Positions 49,527-59,902 of a stretch of 64,000 nt of DNA are shown here, in pieces (positions within the stretch are counted from its first letter, which is position 1; every line of letters begins with the position of its first letter). Origin of the DNA: Pseudomonas sp. 10-1B. GTDB taxonomy: Bacteria > Pseudomonadota > Gammaproteobacteria > Pseudomonadales > Pseudomonadaceae. Under the pieces are notes generated by a model, which was not told where the DNA came from, ran no database searches, and worked only from the letters and a program-made list of their open reading frames with translations. Location of the stretch: contig NZ_JYKS01000008.1 of NCBI RefSeq assembly GCF_000935045.1, positions 62,001 through 126,000 of the forward strand, in the 5' to 3' direction. The translations under genes and the position numbers were made by a program.

Positions 49527-50954
49527 ATGAGCGAACCGGGACAGAAGCTGCGCTTGGGCGCGCTGATCGCGCTGGTGGTCGGCTCGATGATTGGTGGCGG
49601 GATCTTCTCGCTGCCGCAGAACATGGCGGCGCGTGCCGATGTGGGGGCCGTGCTGATCGGCTGGGCCATCACCGCGGTCGGCATGCTGGCCCTGGCGTTC
49701 GTGTTCCAGACCCTGGCCAACCGCAAGCCGGAGCTGGACTCGGGGGTGTACGCCTATGCCAAGGCGGGTTTCGGCGAGTACATGGGGTTTTCGTCGGCCT
49801 GGGGCTACTGGATCAGCGCCTGGCTGGGCAACGTCGGCTACTTCGTGCTGCTGTTCAGTACGCTGGGGTTCTATTTCCCGGTGTTCGGCGAAGGCAACAC
49901 GCCGATTGCCATCGGCTGTGCCTCGCTGCTGCTGTGGGCGGTGCACTTCCTGGTGTTGCGCGGCATCAAGGAGGCGGCGTTCATCAACCAGGTGACCACC
50001 GTGGCCAAGCTGGTGCCGTTGCTGATTTTCGTGGTGATCGCGGCGTTTGCCTTCCGCGCCGATATTTTCACCCGTGACATCTGGGGCCTGAGCAACCCGC
50101 AGTTCGGCAGCGTGCTGGAACAGGTGCGCAACATGATGCTGGTGACTGTGTTCGTGTTCATCGGCATCGAGGGCGCCAGCGTGTATTCCGGGCGCGCCCA
50201 GCGCCGCTCGGACGTGGGCAAGGCCACGGTGATCGGTTTTCTCGGGGTACTGGCGCTGCTGGTGCTGGTCAACGTGCTGTCGCTGGGGGTAATGACCCAG
50301 CCCGAGCTGGCTGGGCTGCAGAACCCATCACTGGCCTCGGTGCTGGAACATATCGTCGGGCCTTGGGGCGCCTTGCTGATCAGTATCGGCCTGGCGGTTT
50401 CATTGCTCGGCGCCTTGCTCTCGTGGGCGCTGCTGTGTGCCGAGATCCTCTACGCCACGGCGCGGGACAAGACCATGCCGCGCTTCCTGGCCAAGGAAAA
50501 CGCCAACCATGTACCGGCCAACGCCCTGTGGCTGACCAACTGCATGATCCAGGGTTTCCTGCTGATCACGCTGTTTTCGGCCGGTACCTATACCAGCCTG
50601 ATCTACCTGGCCTCTTCGATGATTCTGGTGCCCTACCTGTGGTCAGCGGCTTATGCCGTGCTGCTGGCAGTGCGCGCGGAAACCTATGCCGGGCAGCCGG
50701 CCCTGCGCCGCAAGGACCTGCTGGTGGCGCTGGTTGCCTTGCTGTATGCGGTATGGCTGCTGTATGCCGGTGGGCTCAAGTACCTGTTGCTGTCGGCGCT
50801 GCTGTATGCGCCGGGAGTCATCCTGTTCGCCAGGGCCAAGCGCGAGCAAGGGCAGGCTTTGTTCACCACCTGGGAAAAGTTGATTTTCGCCGCTGTACTG
50901 GCAGGCGCTGCGCTGGCGGCCTACGCCCTGTATTCAGGGCTGTTGAGTTTGTGA
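49527..50954 (+). CDS. second ArcD-type arginine/ornithine antiporter paralogue
   Basis: 475 residues from the ATG at 49527 (the frame is open 9 more codons; aggagg favours this ATG). It is nearly colinear with the ArcD at 47.7 kb: the same length, with LRLGALIALVVGSMIGGGIFSLPQNMAA, KAGFGEYMGFSSAWGYWISAWLG and IEGASVYSGRAQRRSDVGKATVIGF matched almost residue for residue. It should exchange arginine-type amino acids; it may serve aerobic uptake or another basic amino acid. It points away from the arc operon, and its end overlaps the convergent ybaN-type gene by 21 bp. Confidence 0.9.
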   Translation: MSEPGQKLRLGALIALVVGSMIGGGIFSLPQNMAARADVGAVLIGWAITAVGMLALAFVFQTLANRKPELDSGVYAYAKAGFGEYMGFSSAWGYWISAWLGNVGYFVLLFSTLGFYFPVFGEGNTPIAIGCASLLLWAVHFLVLRGIKEAAFINQVTTVAKLVPLLIFVVIAAFAFRADIFTRDIWGLSNPQFGSVLEQVRNMMLVTVFVFIGIEGASVYSGRAQRRSDVGKATVIGFLGVLALLVLVNVLSLGVMTQPELAGLQNPSLASVLEHIVGPWGALLISIGLAVSLLGALLSWALLCAEILYATARDKTMPRFLAKENANHVPANALWLTNCMIQGFLLITLFSAGTYTSLIYLASSMILVPYLWSAAYAVLLAVRAETYAGQPALRRKDLLVALVALLYAVWLLYAGGLKYLLLSALLYAPGVILFARAKREQGQALFTTWEKLIFAAVLAGAALAAYALYSGLLSL

Positions 50955-51347
50955 CGGGGCAGGGCAGGCATGCTCTGGGCGTGACCAGATCCACAGGTTG
51001 CCCAGGGTCATGCCGGCGATCGCCAAAAACACCGGCCAGTGGTGTTCCAGGAACGTCAGCATCAGGCCCGCGCACAGCAGCATGCTGATGGTCGCGCTTA
51101 CCTTGGCGCGGCGCTGGATCACCTTGCCATTGCGCCAGTTGTACAGGATCGGCCCGAACAGCTGGTGGTTTTCCAGCCAGGCGGACAGGCGCGGTGAACT
51201 GCGGGTGGCGGCCCAGGCGGCCAGCAGGATGAATTCGGTGGTCGGCAGGCCGGGAATGACGATCGCGATCAGCCCCACGCCCAAGCTCACGTAAGCCAGG
51301 ATCGCATACAAAAGGCGGGCGAGTTTCGAGCGGGCGGGTCGGGTCAT
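50934..51347 (-). CDS. YbaN-family (DUF454) inner-membrane protein
   Basis: 137 residues. The DUF454 pattern YVSLGVGLIAIVIPGLPTTEFILLAAWAATRSSPRLSAWLENH ... GPILYNWR is clear, with three to four membrane helices. The function of this family is unknown. It lies 54 bp behind hemO on the same strand and may be the last gene of the heme-uptake unit; YbaN-like genes are often found next to heme oxygenase genes in pseudomonads. Confidence 0.88.
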   Translation of the reverse strand: MTRPARSKLARLLYAILAYVSLGVGLIAIVIPGLPTTEFILLAAWAATRSSPRLSAWLENHQLFGPILYNWRNGKVIQRRAKVSATISMLLCAGLMLTFLEHHWPVFLAIAGMTLGNLWIWSRPEHACPAPSQTQQP

Positions 51348-51401
51348 GGTCTCACTGCAAAAAACGGTTCGGCCACCGGTAGGGTGGCCGGGTACGGCGT
51401 G

Positions 51402-51995
51402 TCAAACCAGCGCGGCATCCGCAGCATAGGCATGCTTGAGCAGTTCGGTGAAGCGCTCGAAGGCGGCAACTGCGCCGCGTTCGGCAGCGGCTTCCTCTTC
51501 GGCCGACAGCTCGAGGCCATCGAGGATGCGGGTGAACTGCTTCCAGCCTTCGGCACGACCACCGGTCGGTTCGCCCAGGTGGCGAGCGCCAAAGCTGTCG
51601 GACAGTTCCAGGGCCACGGCACGCTTGATCAGAAACGCAGCGCCCAGTTTGGAGCCTTCGGAGACGAAGATCCAGCCCATTGCTTCGCCCAGGCTCGGGT
51701 TGTGCAATGCACCCGGCACCGCCGCCGGCACTTCGGTGTCGAGGTCGGCGAGGTCCAGGCGGGCTTGTTCGGCACGGCAGCGCTCGGCCAGGTCGGGGAC
51801 GATTGCGATCAGTTGCGGGTCGTTGTACAGGGCCTGCAGCTCGGACTGGAACAGGTACTGGGCGACGACGAAGCGGGCGAAGCTTTCGCGGCTGTCGAAG
51901 GGCGCGTGGGATTTTACCAGGGCATCCAGCTCGGTGTGCGGGGCGTGGGTGATCTGGTTCAGGCGCTGGGAGCGCAGAGCTGGGCGGTCGGTCAT
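51402..51995 (-). CDS. hemO: heme oxygenase
   Basis: 197 residues from the ATG at 51995 (MTDRPALRSQRLNQITHAPHTELD); the upstream 12 codons lack support. An all-helical biliverdin-producing heme oxygenase of the HemO/PigA type. The proximal His is in ITHAPHTELDALV, and the distal-helix glycine region GWIFVSEGSKLGAAFL is present. It opens imported heme to release iron, CO and biliverdin. It follows the heme receptor gene with a REP pair in between, which fits uptake followed by degradation. Confidence 0.92.
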   Translation of the reverse strand: MTDRPALRSQRLNQITHAPHTELDALVKSHAPFDSRESFARFVVAQYLFQSELQALYNDPQLIAIVPDLAERCRAEQARLDLADLDTEVPAAVPGALHNPSLGEAMGWIFVSEGSKLGAAFLIKRAVALELSDSFGARHLGEPTGGRAEGWKQFTRILDGLELSAEEEAAAERGAVAAFERFTELLKHAYAADAALV

Positions 51996-52080
51996 GGGGT
52001 AGTCCTTGGAAAAAGGGGCGTCTAGATACAAGACGAAACAGCGGGGGCGGGACAGTAAAAAAAGCCGGTATTTGTGTTGG

Positions 52081-52190
52081 CAGTACCGGCCCTTTCGCGG
52101 GTAAACCCGCTCCTACAGGGACAACACAAACCTTGAGGCCTGCGCAATACCTGTAGGAGCGGGCTTGCCCGCGAAGAGGCCAGTACAGGC
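52081..52190. repeat. REP pair between heme receptor and hemO
   Basis: cagtaccggccctttcgcgg ... cccgctcctacag facing ctgtaggagcgggcttgccc ... gaggccagtac. It lies between the receptor stop and the hemO start. Confidence 0.88.
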
Positions 52191-52198
52191 GGACGGGA

Positions 52199-54784
52199 TC
52201 AGATATCCCAAACCACATTGATACCGAAGTTGCGCCCCGGCATGGTCAGGCGGTCGATGTTGGCCGGCTGGGTCACGCCGGCTTCACCTTGGCCGTCGTA
52301 GCTGCGTACCGAATCCCACTGCCAGTACTTCTTGTCGGTGAGGTTGTACAGGCCGGCGTTGATGGTGACGTCGTCGGTGACCTTGTAGAAGCCGGTCAGG
52401 TCCAGCACGCCGTAGCCCGGGGTACGGAACTTGCTGCTCGAGCCATCAGGCGAGTAGAAGGTGCTGTCGTCGACACGGGTCTTGCGCTTGACCAGCGTCC
52501 AGCTCAGCAGGCCGCCGTAGTTCTGCTGCTCATATCCCAGGCCGAATACGCCCTTCAGCGGGTTGACGCTGTTCAGCGGCTGGCCGGTGTCGTCGTTGCG
52601 GCCATAGGTATAGGCAATCGAGCCCTGGGTGTACAGGCCCTGCGGCGCACCGAAGTGATCGAGGTTCAGGCGGCCCTTGACCTCGGCACCCTTGATGGTG
52701 GCGTGCTTGATGTTGTTGGCCTGGAAGGTCTGATCCAGGTTGGAGCTTTGCACGGCGTCTTCGTCGATGAAGTCGCGGTACTTGTTGTAGAACACTGCCA
52801 CGTCGAAGTTGCCGGCGTCGAAGTTGCCGCGCAGGCCGGTTTCGTAGCTTTTGCTCTTTTCAGGCTCCAGGTTCGGATTGCCTTCGACGCGGTAGCCTTC
52901 CTGCAGGTTCTCGAACCGGCCGAACATGGCCTTGGCGGTAGGGGTACGGAAGCCTTCGGCGTACTGGCCGTACCAGGTGTAGTTGTCGTTGAAGGCGTAG
53001 GTCAGGCCGAACTTGGGCGACACGCGATGCCACTTCTTGGCCGAGTCGTCCTGGGATGTGGGCGCCGTGCTGGTGGACTCCAGGCCACGCAGGAATTCTT
53101 CGGTGAACTTGGGCTCCATGCGCGTGTAGTCATAACGTGCGCCTGGCAGGAAGGTCCAGTCGTTCCAGCGGATCTCGTCCTGCACGAACAGGCTGTAAGT
53201 GTTCACGGTCGGGTCCGGGAAATCGCTGACGAGTGCCTGAGTGTCGGAGGCACTGACCTGGCCGATGGCCCGGCAAGCGCCGCCTACGGCCAGGCAGGTG
53301 CCTGTACCGCTGCGCGAGCCGGTGACCTTTTCATGCTTGACGGTCGCGCCGTAGGTCAACAGGTGATCGGTCTGGCCAATGCTGAATGCCTTGTCCAGTT
53401 GTGCGTCGAACATCCATTGGCGGTCTTTGTAGGTCGTGTCGCGGGTCCGCAGCACTGTACGGCTGAACGGGAAGTAGACCTCCTCGGTGTGTTGGTCGGT
53501 CTTGGCAATCTGGTAGTTGAGGCTCCACTTGATGTGGTCGGCCACCAGCGAGTCCAGGCCGAATTCATGGTTGAGGCCGAAGCGCTCGCGGGTCACGGTG
53601 TCGTTGCCAGCGCGGCTGCGGTACATGCCTAGCGGTGTACCGTTGTTGAACGGCCCGCCCACGGCGCTGAGGATGTTCTGGTCGCGGTCATCCTTGTAGC
53701 GCTCGTAGGTGAAGCCCAGGCGCGCGTCGTCGGCGTAGTTCCAGCCCAGCTTGGCCAGCACGTTGGTGGTGCGCACGTCCATCGGGTTGGCTTCGGTACG
53801 CGACAGGCCGTCACCGCTGTGGCCGCCGTGGGTCTCGGTTTCGTGGCCGTTACGCTGGCTAAGGTGCAGCAGGCCGTCGAAATCGCCTTGGCGGCCGGCC
53901 ACGGTGGCGGAGGTCAGCCAGCTTTCGTCGGCCGAGCTGTAGCCGGTCTTCAGGCGCGCGCCCACGTCCTTGCCGGGCTTGATGATGTCGTCCGGGTCCA
54001 GGGTGAAGTAGCTCACCGCGCCGCCGATGGCGTTGCTGCCGTACAGCACAGACGCTGGGCCACGGAGAATTTCCACGCGTTTCACGATCTCCGGGTCCAC
54101 GTAGTTGCGCTGGGTCTGGGCGTAGGGGCCGTAGAAGAAGCTGTCGGGGATCGACACGCCGTCAATCTGGGTAAGGATCCGTTCGCCGTCGATGCCGCGG
54201 ATGTTGTAGCCGTTCAGGCCACTGCGCTGGCCGGTGCCGGCCACCGACACGCCTGGCTCGTAGCGCACCAGGTCCTGGATGTTGTTGACGTTCTGCCGGT
54301 CCAGCTGCTCGCGGGTCTGCACGCTGACGGTGCTCGGCACCTGGCTGACATCCTGGGCGCTACGGGTGGCGCTGACAGTCACCTGCTGCAGGGCGACCAC
54401 ATTGCCGCCGGCCTGGCGTTCGAGCACCACATTGCCGTTGCTGATCTTGCGATAACCCAGGCCGGTACCGTGCAACAGGCGCTTGAGCGCGGCTTCCGGT
54501 GCCAGCGAGCCTTGTACCCCCGGCGAGGCCACGCCGTCGGCCAGCTCGGCGCTGAAGCCAACCTGCCAGCCGGTGACCTGGCTGAAGGCGTTGATCGCCG
54601 AAACCAGTGGCTGCTGGCCGATGCTGAAGCGGTAGTCGCCCATGCGTGGGCTAGTGGCCTGGGCCGGCTCGGCAGCCAACGCTGGCAGGCTGCAGGCGCC
54701 GCTGGCGAGCAGGGCCAAGGTCAGCAGGGACAGTTGCCCTGTACGGCGGGGAAGGGTGGACGAGCGGGTAGGACCTGTGGACAT
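52199..54784 (-). CDS. TonB-dependent heme/hemoglobin receptor with STN signalling domain
   Basis: 861 residues. A signal peptide (LSLLTLALLASGACSLPALAA) is followed by a secretin/TonB N-terminal signalling domain (~50-102; FSIGQQPLVSAINAFSQVTGW), a plug (~130-250; NIQDLVRYEPGVSVAGTG, VEILRGPASVLYGSNAIGG) and a 22-strand barrel ending in the aromatic-terminated ...GINVVWDI. The sequence belongs to the heme/hemoglobin/lactoferrin receptor group. The STN domain and the upstream fecR/fecI-type genes show that ligand binding is signalled to a sigma factor, as in HasR or FecA. No hasA-type hemophore is in the window. Confidence 0.92.
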   Translation of the reverse strand: MSTGPTRSSTLPRRTGQLSLLTLALLASGACSLPALAAEPAQATSPRMGDYRFSIGQQPLVSAINAFSQVTGWQVGFSAELADGVASPGVQGSLAPEAALKRLLHGTGLGYRKISNGNVVLERQAGGNVVALQQVTVSATRSAQDVSQVPSTVSVQTREQLDRQNVNNIQDLVRYEPGVSVAGTGQRSGLNGYNIRGIDGERILTQIDGVSIPDSFFYGPYAQTQRNYVDPEIVKRVEILRGPASVLYGSNAIGGAVSYFTLDPDDIIKPGKDVGARLKTGYSSADESWLTSATVAGRQGDFDGLLHLSQRNGHETETHGGHSGDGLSRTEANPMDVRTTNVLAKLGWNYADDARLGFTYERYKDDRDQNILSAVGGPFNNGTPLGMYRSRAGNDTVTRERFGLNHEFGLDSLVADHIKWSLNYQIAKTDQHTEEVYFPFSRTVLRTRDTTYKDRQWMFDAQLDKAFSIGQTDHLLTYGATVKHEKVTGSRSGTGTCLAVGGACRAIGQVSASDTQALVSDFPDPTVNTYSLFVQDEIRWNDWTFLPGARYDYTRMEPKFTEEFLRGLESTSTAPTSQDDSAKKWHRVSPKFGLTYAFNDNYTWYGQYAEGFRTPTAKAMFGRFENLQEGYRVEGNPNLEPEKSKSYETGLRGNFDAGNFDVAVFYNKYRDFIDEDAVQSSNLDQTFQANNIKHATIKGAEVKGRLNLDHFGAPQGLYTQGSIAYTYGRNDDTGQPLNSVNPLKGVFGLGYEQQNYGGLLSWTLVKRKTRVDDSTFYSPDGSSSKFRTPGYGVLDLTGFYKVTDDVTINAGLYNLTDKKYWQWDSVRSYDGQGEAGVTQPANIDRLTMPGRNFGINVVWDI

Positions 54785-54934
54785 CGAAAGCGCTCCCTGA
54801 CGCGCGGACTGTTATAGGTGATGGCTGTTCTCGTTTTCAAACAAGAATCAGTTGCATTGGCTATAACGAGACGGGCGGGGTAGCGCGACCGCGTAAAAAT
54901 AATTTCAAGGGAGCGTAATCATGTGTTGCTTGTC

Positions 54935-55039
54935 AGGGCCCTATCGCCGGCAAGCCAGCTCCCACCTCGACCGCATAGGCCTCAAGCCCTGTGCAGTACC
55001 TGTGGGAGCTGGCTTGCCGGCGATGAGGCCAGTACAGGC
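54935..55039. repeat. REP pair between fecR-type and receptor genes
   Basis: gggccctatcgccggcaagc ... ccagctcccac facing gtgggagctggcttgccggcgatgaggcc. It lies inside the 261-bp gap upstream of the receptor. Confidence 0.88.
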
Positions 55040-55045
55040 AAAAGA

Positions 55046-56008
55046 TCAGTTCAGGATGACCAGCGCCGGGTACTCATGCAGCTGTGCCGAGGTGATGTGG
55101 GCCAGTGCGCGCAGGGTTTCCAACGGCTGGTCGAGGCGATAGTTGCCAGTGACCGCAACGTCTTCAAGCTGCGCATTGCGGTTGATGATCCAGCCCGGGT
55201 AGTAGCGCCGTACCTCGGCCAGCACCTGGCTCAACGGGCAGTTCTCGAACACCAGGCGGCCATCGACCCAGGCCAGGTCTTTGTGCATGTCGGGGCGCTG
55301 GCGCTGGCTAAAACCCTGCGGGCCGACGCTGATGCTGTCGCCGGCACTCAGGCGGATGCGCTGATCGCGGCCCCCCTGCAGGTCGACATCGCCACGCTGC
55401 ACCCGCACTTGTGCCTCGCCGTCGAGGTAGCGCACGGCAAAGTCGGTGTCGCGCACCTGTGCGCGCAACGGCCCGGCCTGAACCTCCAGTGGCAGCAGCG
55501 CCCCCTCGGGGACCTGGAAGTAAGCCTCGCCCTGCAGCAGGCGGGCGACCTGGCGCCCGTCACGGCGGTCGCTGGCAAACGCCGAATTGGTGTTGAGCAG
55601 CACTTTCGCCCCGTCTTCCAGCTCCAGACGCTGGCGCTCGCCCACCACTGTCAGGTGGTCGGCCTGCAGGCGCATGGGCAGGTTGCCGACGGTGAACAGC
55701 CCAACCAGCAGCACCGCCGCCGTGGCCAGGGGTTTCCAGTGGCTGCGCAGGCGCCCGCGCCACGAACGGCGCTGTTGCTGGTGCATCTGCGTGGCCACCT
55801 GGTGCAGTGGCGCACCGTTCCACAATGCTTCTGCCTCGACATAGGCCGCGGCGTTTTCCGGCGCCGCGCTCAGCCAGGCTTCGAAGGCCTGGGTGTCCTC
55901 GGCATCGGCGCATTGCAGGCGCACCAGCCAGTCCAGCGCCTCGTCCATGGCACGAGCACGGGCGCTGGGCCCGGCGGGTGACGGGCGAGGGGCGGGGCTG
56001 TCGGTCAC
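55046..56008 (-). CDS. FecR-family anti-sigma/sigma regulator
   Basis: 320 residues from a GTG at 56008 (AAGGA 6 bp upstream). The N-terminal DUF4880-type helix region (AMDEALDWLVRLQCADAEDTQAFEAWLSAAPENAAAY) binds the sigma factor; a membrane helix (~LATAAVLLVGLFTVG) leads to a periplasmic FecR domain (LNTNSAFASDRRDGRQVARLLQGEAYFQV), and a C-terminal segment resembling STN follows. It relays the signal from the heme receptor to the sigma factor encoded 89 bp upstream. Confidence 0.93.
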   Translation of the reverse strand: MTDSPAPRPSPAGPSARARAMDEALDWLVRLQCADAEDTQAFEAWLSAAPENAAAYVEAEALWNGAPLHQVATQMHQQQRRSWRGRLRSHWKPLATAAVLLVGLFTVGNLPMRLQADHLTVVGERQRLELEDGAKVLLNTNSAFASDRRDGRQVARLLQGEAYFQVPEGALLPLEVQAGPLRAQVRDTDFAVRYLDGEAQVRVQRGDVDLQGGRDQRIRLSAGDSISVGPQGFSQRQRPDMHKDLAWVDGRLVFENCPLSQVLAEVRRYYPGWIINRNAQLEDVAVTGNYRLDQPLETLRALAHITSAQLHEYPALVILN

Positions 56009-56097
56009 GGTGAATCCTTGAATGGTTTTTTGCGAATGATCAAGGCTAAGGCGGGGTGTGGCAAGGGTTTTGCGTTATCGCCCGGTCGGCGGTCGGC

Positions 56098-56610
56098 TCA
56101 TTTGAGGCGGTCGGCGACCCCCATGCAGATTGCCATGATCAGTTTCAGCTCCTTCTGTACCGTGCTGGGCGAGACATTCAGTTGCTCGGCAATTTCCAGG
56201 TAGGTAGCGCCGTGCAGGCGGCTGAGAATGAAGATGCGTTGCTGGCGTTCACTCAGTTGGTTGAGGCTGACGCTCAGGTGCTTGAGCAACTGTTCGGCAT
56301 GGGCGGCGTCCTCGCTGCTGGTGGCTGGCGCGGCAACGCTGTGCAGGACCTCGTCGGGCACGTCGTCGACCAGCATGCGCGACTGCACCCGGCGCGCGCG
56401 CAGGTGGTCGAGGGCCAGGTTGCGCGCGGTCTGGAACACGAACGGCTCGATATGCTCGATGGGCCGCTCACCCAGGGCACGGGACACCCGCAGGTAGGTT
56501 TCCTGCAGCAGGTCCTCGGCCGTGCTGGGGTTGCCCACCATGCGCTGCAGGGTACGCAGCAGGGTAAGGCGCTGGACGAGGAAAACGGAGTTGAACCGGG
56601 ACTGACTCAC
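56098..56610 (-). CDS. FecI-family ECF sigma factor
   Basis: 170 residues from a GTG at 56610. Region 2 (AEDLLQETYLRVSRAL ... FVFQTARNLALDHLRARR) and region 4 (LSERQQRIFILSRLHGATYLEIAEQLNVSPSTVQKEL) are typical of iron-starvation ECF sigmas. It should direct transcription of the heme receptor gene when heme is outside the cell. A near-perfect Fur box lies 28 bp upstream of the start, so iron represses the whole system. Confidence 0.94.
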   Translation of the reverse strand: MSQSRFNSVFLVQRLTLLRTLQRMVGNPSTAEDLLQETYLRVSRALGERPIEHIEPFVFQTARNLALDHLRARRVQSRMLVDDVPDEVLHSVAAPATSSEDAAHAEQLLKHLSVSLNQLSERQQRIFILSRLHGATYLEIAEQLNVSPSTVQKELKLIMAICMGVADRLK

Positions 56611-56637
56611 GGGGGAACCTGGCCGACGAAAGGTGAA

Positions 56638-56652
56638 TGATAATGCTTATCA
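56638..56652 (-). promoter_or_regulatory. Fur box upstream of the fecI-type gene
   Basis: tgataat-g-cttatca matches the 7-1-7 Fur palindrome (TGATAAT-N-ATTATCA) at 14 of 15 positions and lies 28 bp upstream of the GTG start. Confidence 0.88.
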
Positions 56653-56741
56653 ACTGTGCCGAAGGTCAAGTGTGGAAGTGTTAGGAAAAGGTAAAGATTG
56701 TGGGTAATGGGCTGGAGGGTGCCCGCCGCGGCATTATCTGC

Positions 56742-56787
56742 GCCTGTGAGATCGAGCGCCGCGCGGGCGGCGCTCGATCTCACAGGC
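56742..56787. repeat. perfect 21-bp inverted repeat between gap-1 and the fecI promoter
   Basis: gcctgtgagatcgagcgccgc (56742-56762, 21 bp) and its exact complement (56767-56787) enclose a 4-nt loop; an outer ggcatt / aatgcc pair extends the hairpin. It lies 21 bp behind the gap-1 stop, so it may end or protect that transcript. It differs from the GTGGGAGC-type REPs. Confidence 0.9.
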
Positions 56788-56808
56788 ACCGAAAATGCCG
56801 TGGCGAAC

Positions 56809-57810
56809 TCACCCAGCCCGGCACAACGCCAAACAGTTATCCAGCATGCGGTTGCTGAACCCCCACTCATTGTCATACCAGGCCAGCACCTTGAGCATGC
56901 GCCCGTTGGCCCGGGTATGGTTGGCATCGAAGATCGACGACAGCGGGTTGTGGTTGAAATCGCAGGAAACCAACGGCAAGGCGTTGTAGCCCAATACTCT
57001 GGAATGCCTGCTGGCCTCGAGGAACAGCTGGTTGACCTGCTCGGCAGTGGCCTCACGCTTGAGGTTGACGGTGAGGTCCACCAGCGACACGTTGATCACG
57101 GGCACCCTTACCGCCATGCCGGTCAGCTTGCCGGCCAGCTCCGGCAGCACCAGGCCCACGGCCTCGGCGGCGCCGGTCTTGCTGGGGATCATCGACTGGG
57201 TCGCCGAACGCGCGCGGTACGGGTCGCCGTGGTACACGTCGGTCAGCACCTGGTCGTTGGTGTAGGCGTGGATGGTGGTCATCAGGCCCTGCTCGATGCC
57301 GAACTCGCGGTCCAGCACCTGGGCGATCGGTGCCAGGCAGTTAGTGGTGCAGGAGGCGTTGGAAATGACCTGGTGCGAGGCCCGCAGGATGTCATGGTTG
57401 ACCCCGTACACCACAGTGGCATCGGCACCCTTGGCCGGCGCCGAGACAATCACCTTGCCAGCCCCGGCGGCCAGGTGTGCGGCGGCCTTGGCGCGGTCGG
57501 TGAACAGCCCGGTGCACTCGAACACCACGTCGATCGCCTCGGCCTTCCAGGGCAGTTCGGCCGGGTTGCGGATGGCACTGACCGCAATACGGTCGCCATT
57601 GACCGTCAGGCTTTCGTGGTCGGCTTCGACGCTGGCGTCGAAGATGCCGTGCACGCTGTCGTACTTGAGCAGGTGGGCATTCATGGCGCTGTCGCCCAGG
57701 TCGTTGATGGCGACGACCTGCAGGTCCTGGCGGTAGCCTTGGGTATACAGTGCGCGAAGGACGTTGCGCCCGATTCGGCCGAATCCATTGATGGCGATGC
57801 GAAGGGTCAT
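56809..57810 (-). CDS. gap-1: glyceraldehyde-3-phosphate dehydrogenase, type I
   Basis: 333 residues from the ATG at 57810 ([15 protein letters not shown]). Rossmann fold with the NAD-binding GFGRIGR, catalytic Cys154 in SNASCTTNC and His in [10 protein letters not shown]. It oxidises glyceraldehyde-3-phosphate made by the Entner-Doudoroff route. It is divergent from edd-glk with two HexR-type operators between them, the known arrangement in P. putida, where this copy is called gap-1. The frame is open 17 codons further upstream without support. Confidence 0.95.
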   Translation of the reverse strand: MTLRIAINGFGRIGRNVLRALYTQGYRQDLQVVAINDLGDSAMNAHLLKYDSVHGIFDASVEADHESLTVNGDRIAVSAIRNPAELPWKAEAIDVVFECTGLFTDRAKAAAHLAAGAGKVIVSAPAKGADATVVYGVNHDILRASHQVISNASCTTNCLAPIAQVLDREFGIEQGLMTTIHAYTNDQVLTDVYHGDPYRARSATQSMIPSKTGAAEAVGLVLPELAGKLTGMAVRVPVINVSLVDLTVNLKREATAEQVNQLFLEASRHSRVLGYNALPLVSCDFNHNPLSSIFDANHTRANGRMLKVLAWYDNEWGFSNRMLDNCLALCRAG

Positions 57811-57874
57811 GGCAGTACCTCTGGCAGTCCGAGTGAAACCTGTGGCACAAAGGAGCTTCACTGAAACGGTTTTG

Positions 57875-57889
57875 TTGTTGGAATTACAA
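57875..57889. promoter_or_regulatory. HexR-type operator 1 (gap-1 side)
   Basis: ttgt-tggaatt-acaa fits the TTGT-N7/8-ACAA motif of HexR, the repressor released by KDPG. It is 65 bp upstream of the gap-1 start. Confidence 0.8.
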
Positions 57890-57936
57890 GATTATTCACT
57901 GGCGGATAGAAAACAAGCCTTTTTAGTGGCAGTATT

Positions 57937-57952
57937 TTGTTTAAATATACAA
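57937..57952. promoter_or_regulatory. HexR-type operator 2 (edd side)
   Basis: ttgt-ttaaatat-acaa fits TTGT-N8-ACAA and lies ~125 bp upstream of the edd start, 47 bp from operator 1. Together they would let one repressor control both divergent transcripts. Confidence 0.8.
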
Positions 57953-58075
57953 CGAGTGGTTGGGCGATGTGCCTCCACCGATGCAGCCGGCTCCTCAACC
58001 TTGAGCCTAGGCGGCAATCGTTTGGAGGGGAAATGCCCGGTAAACCGCCCTTACAATTAGCCTGGAGTCCAGTAC

Positions 58076-59898
<1,823 letters not shown>

Positions 59899-59902
<4 letters not shown>

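Noticed and set aside
54785..54900. FecI-type ECF promoter upstream of the heme receptor
   Set aside because: I looked for paired -35/-10 elements but found no convincing match at a proper spacing, so none is annotated.
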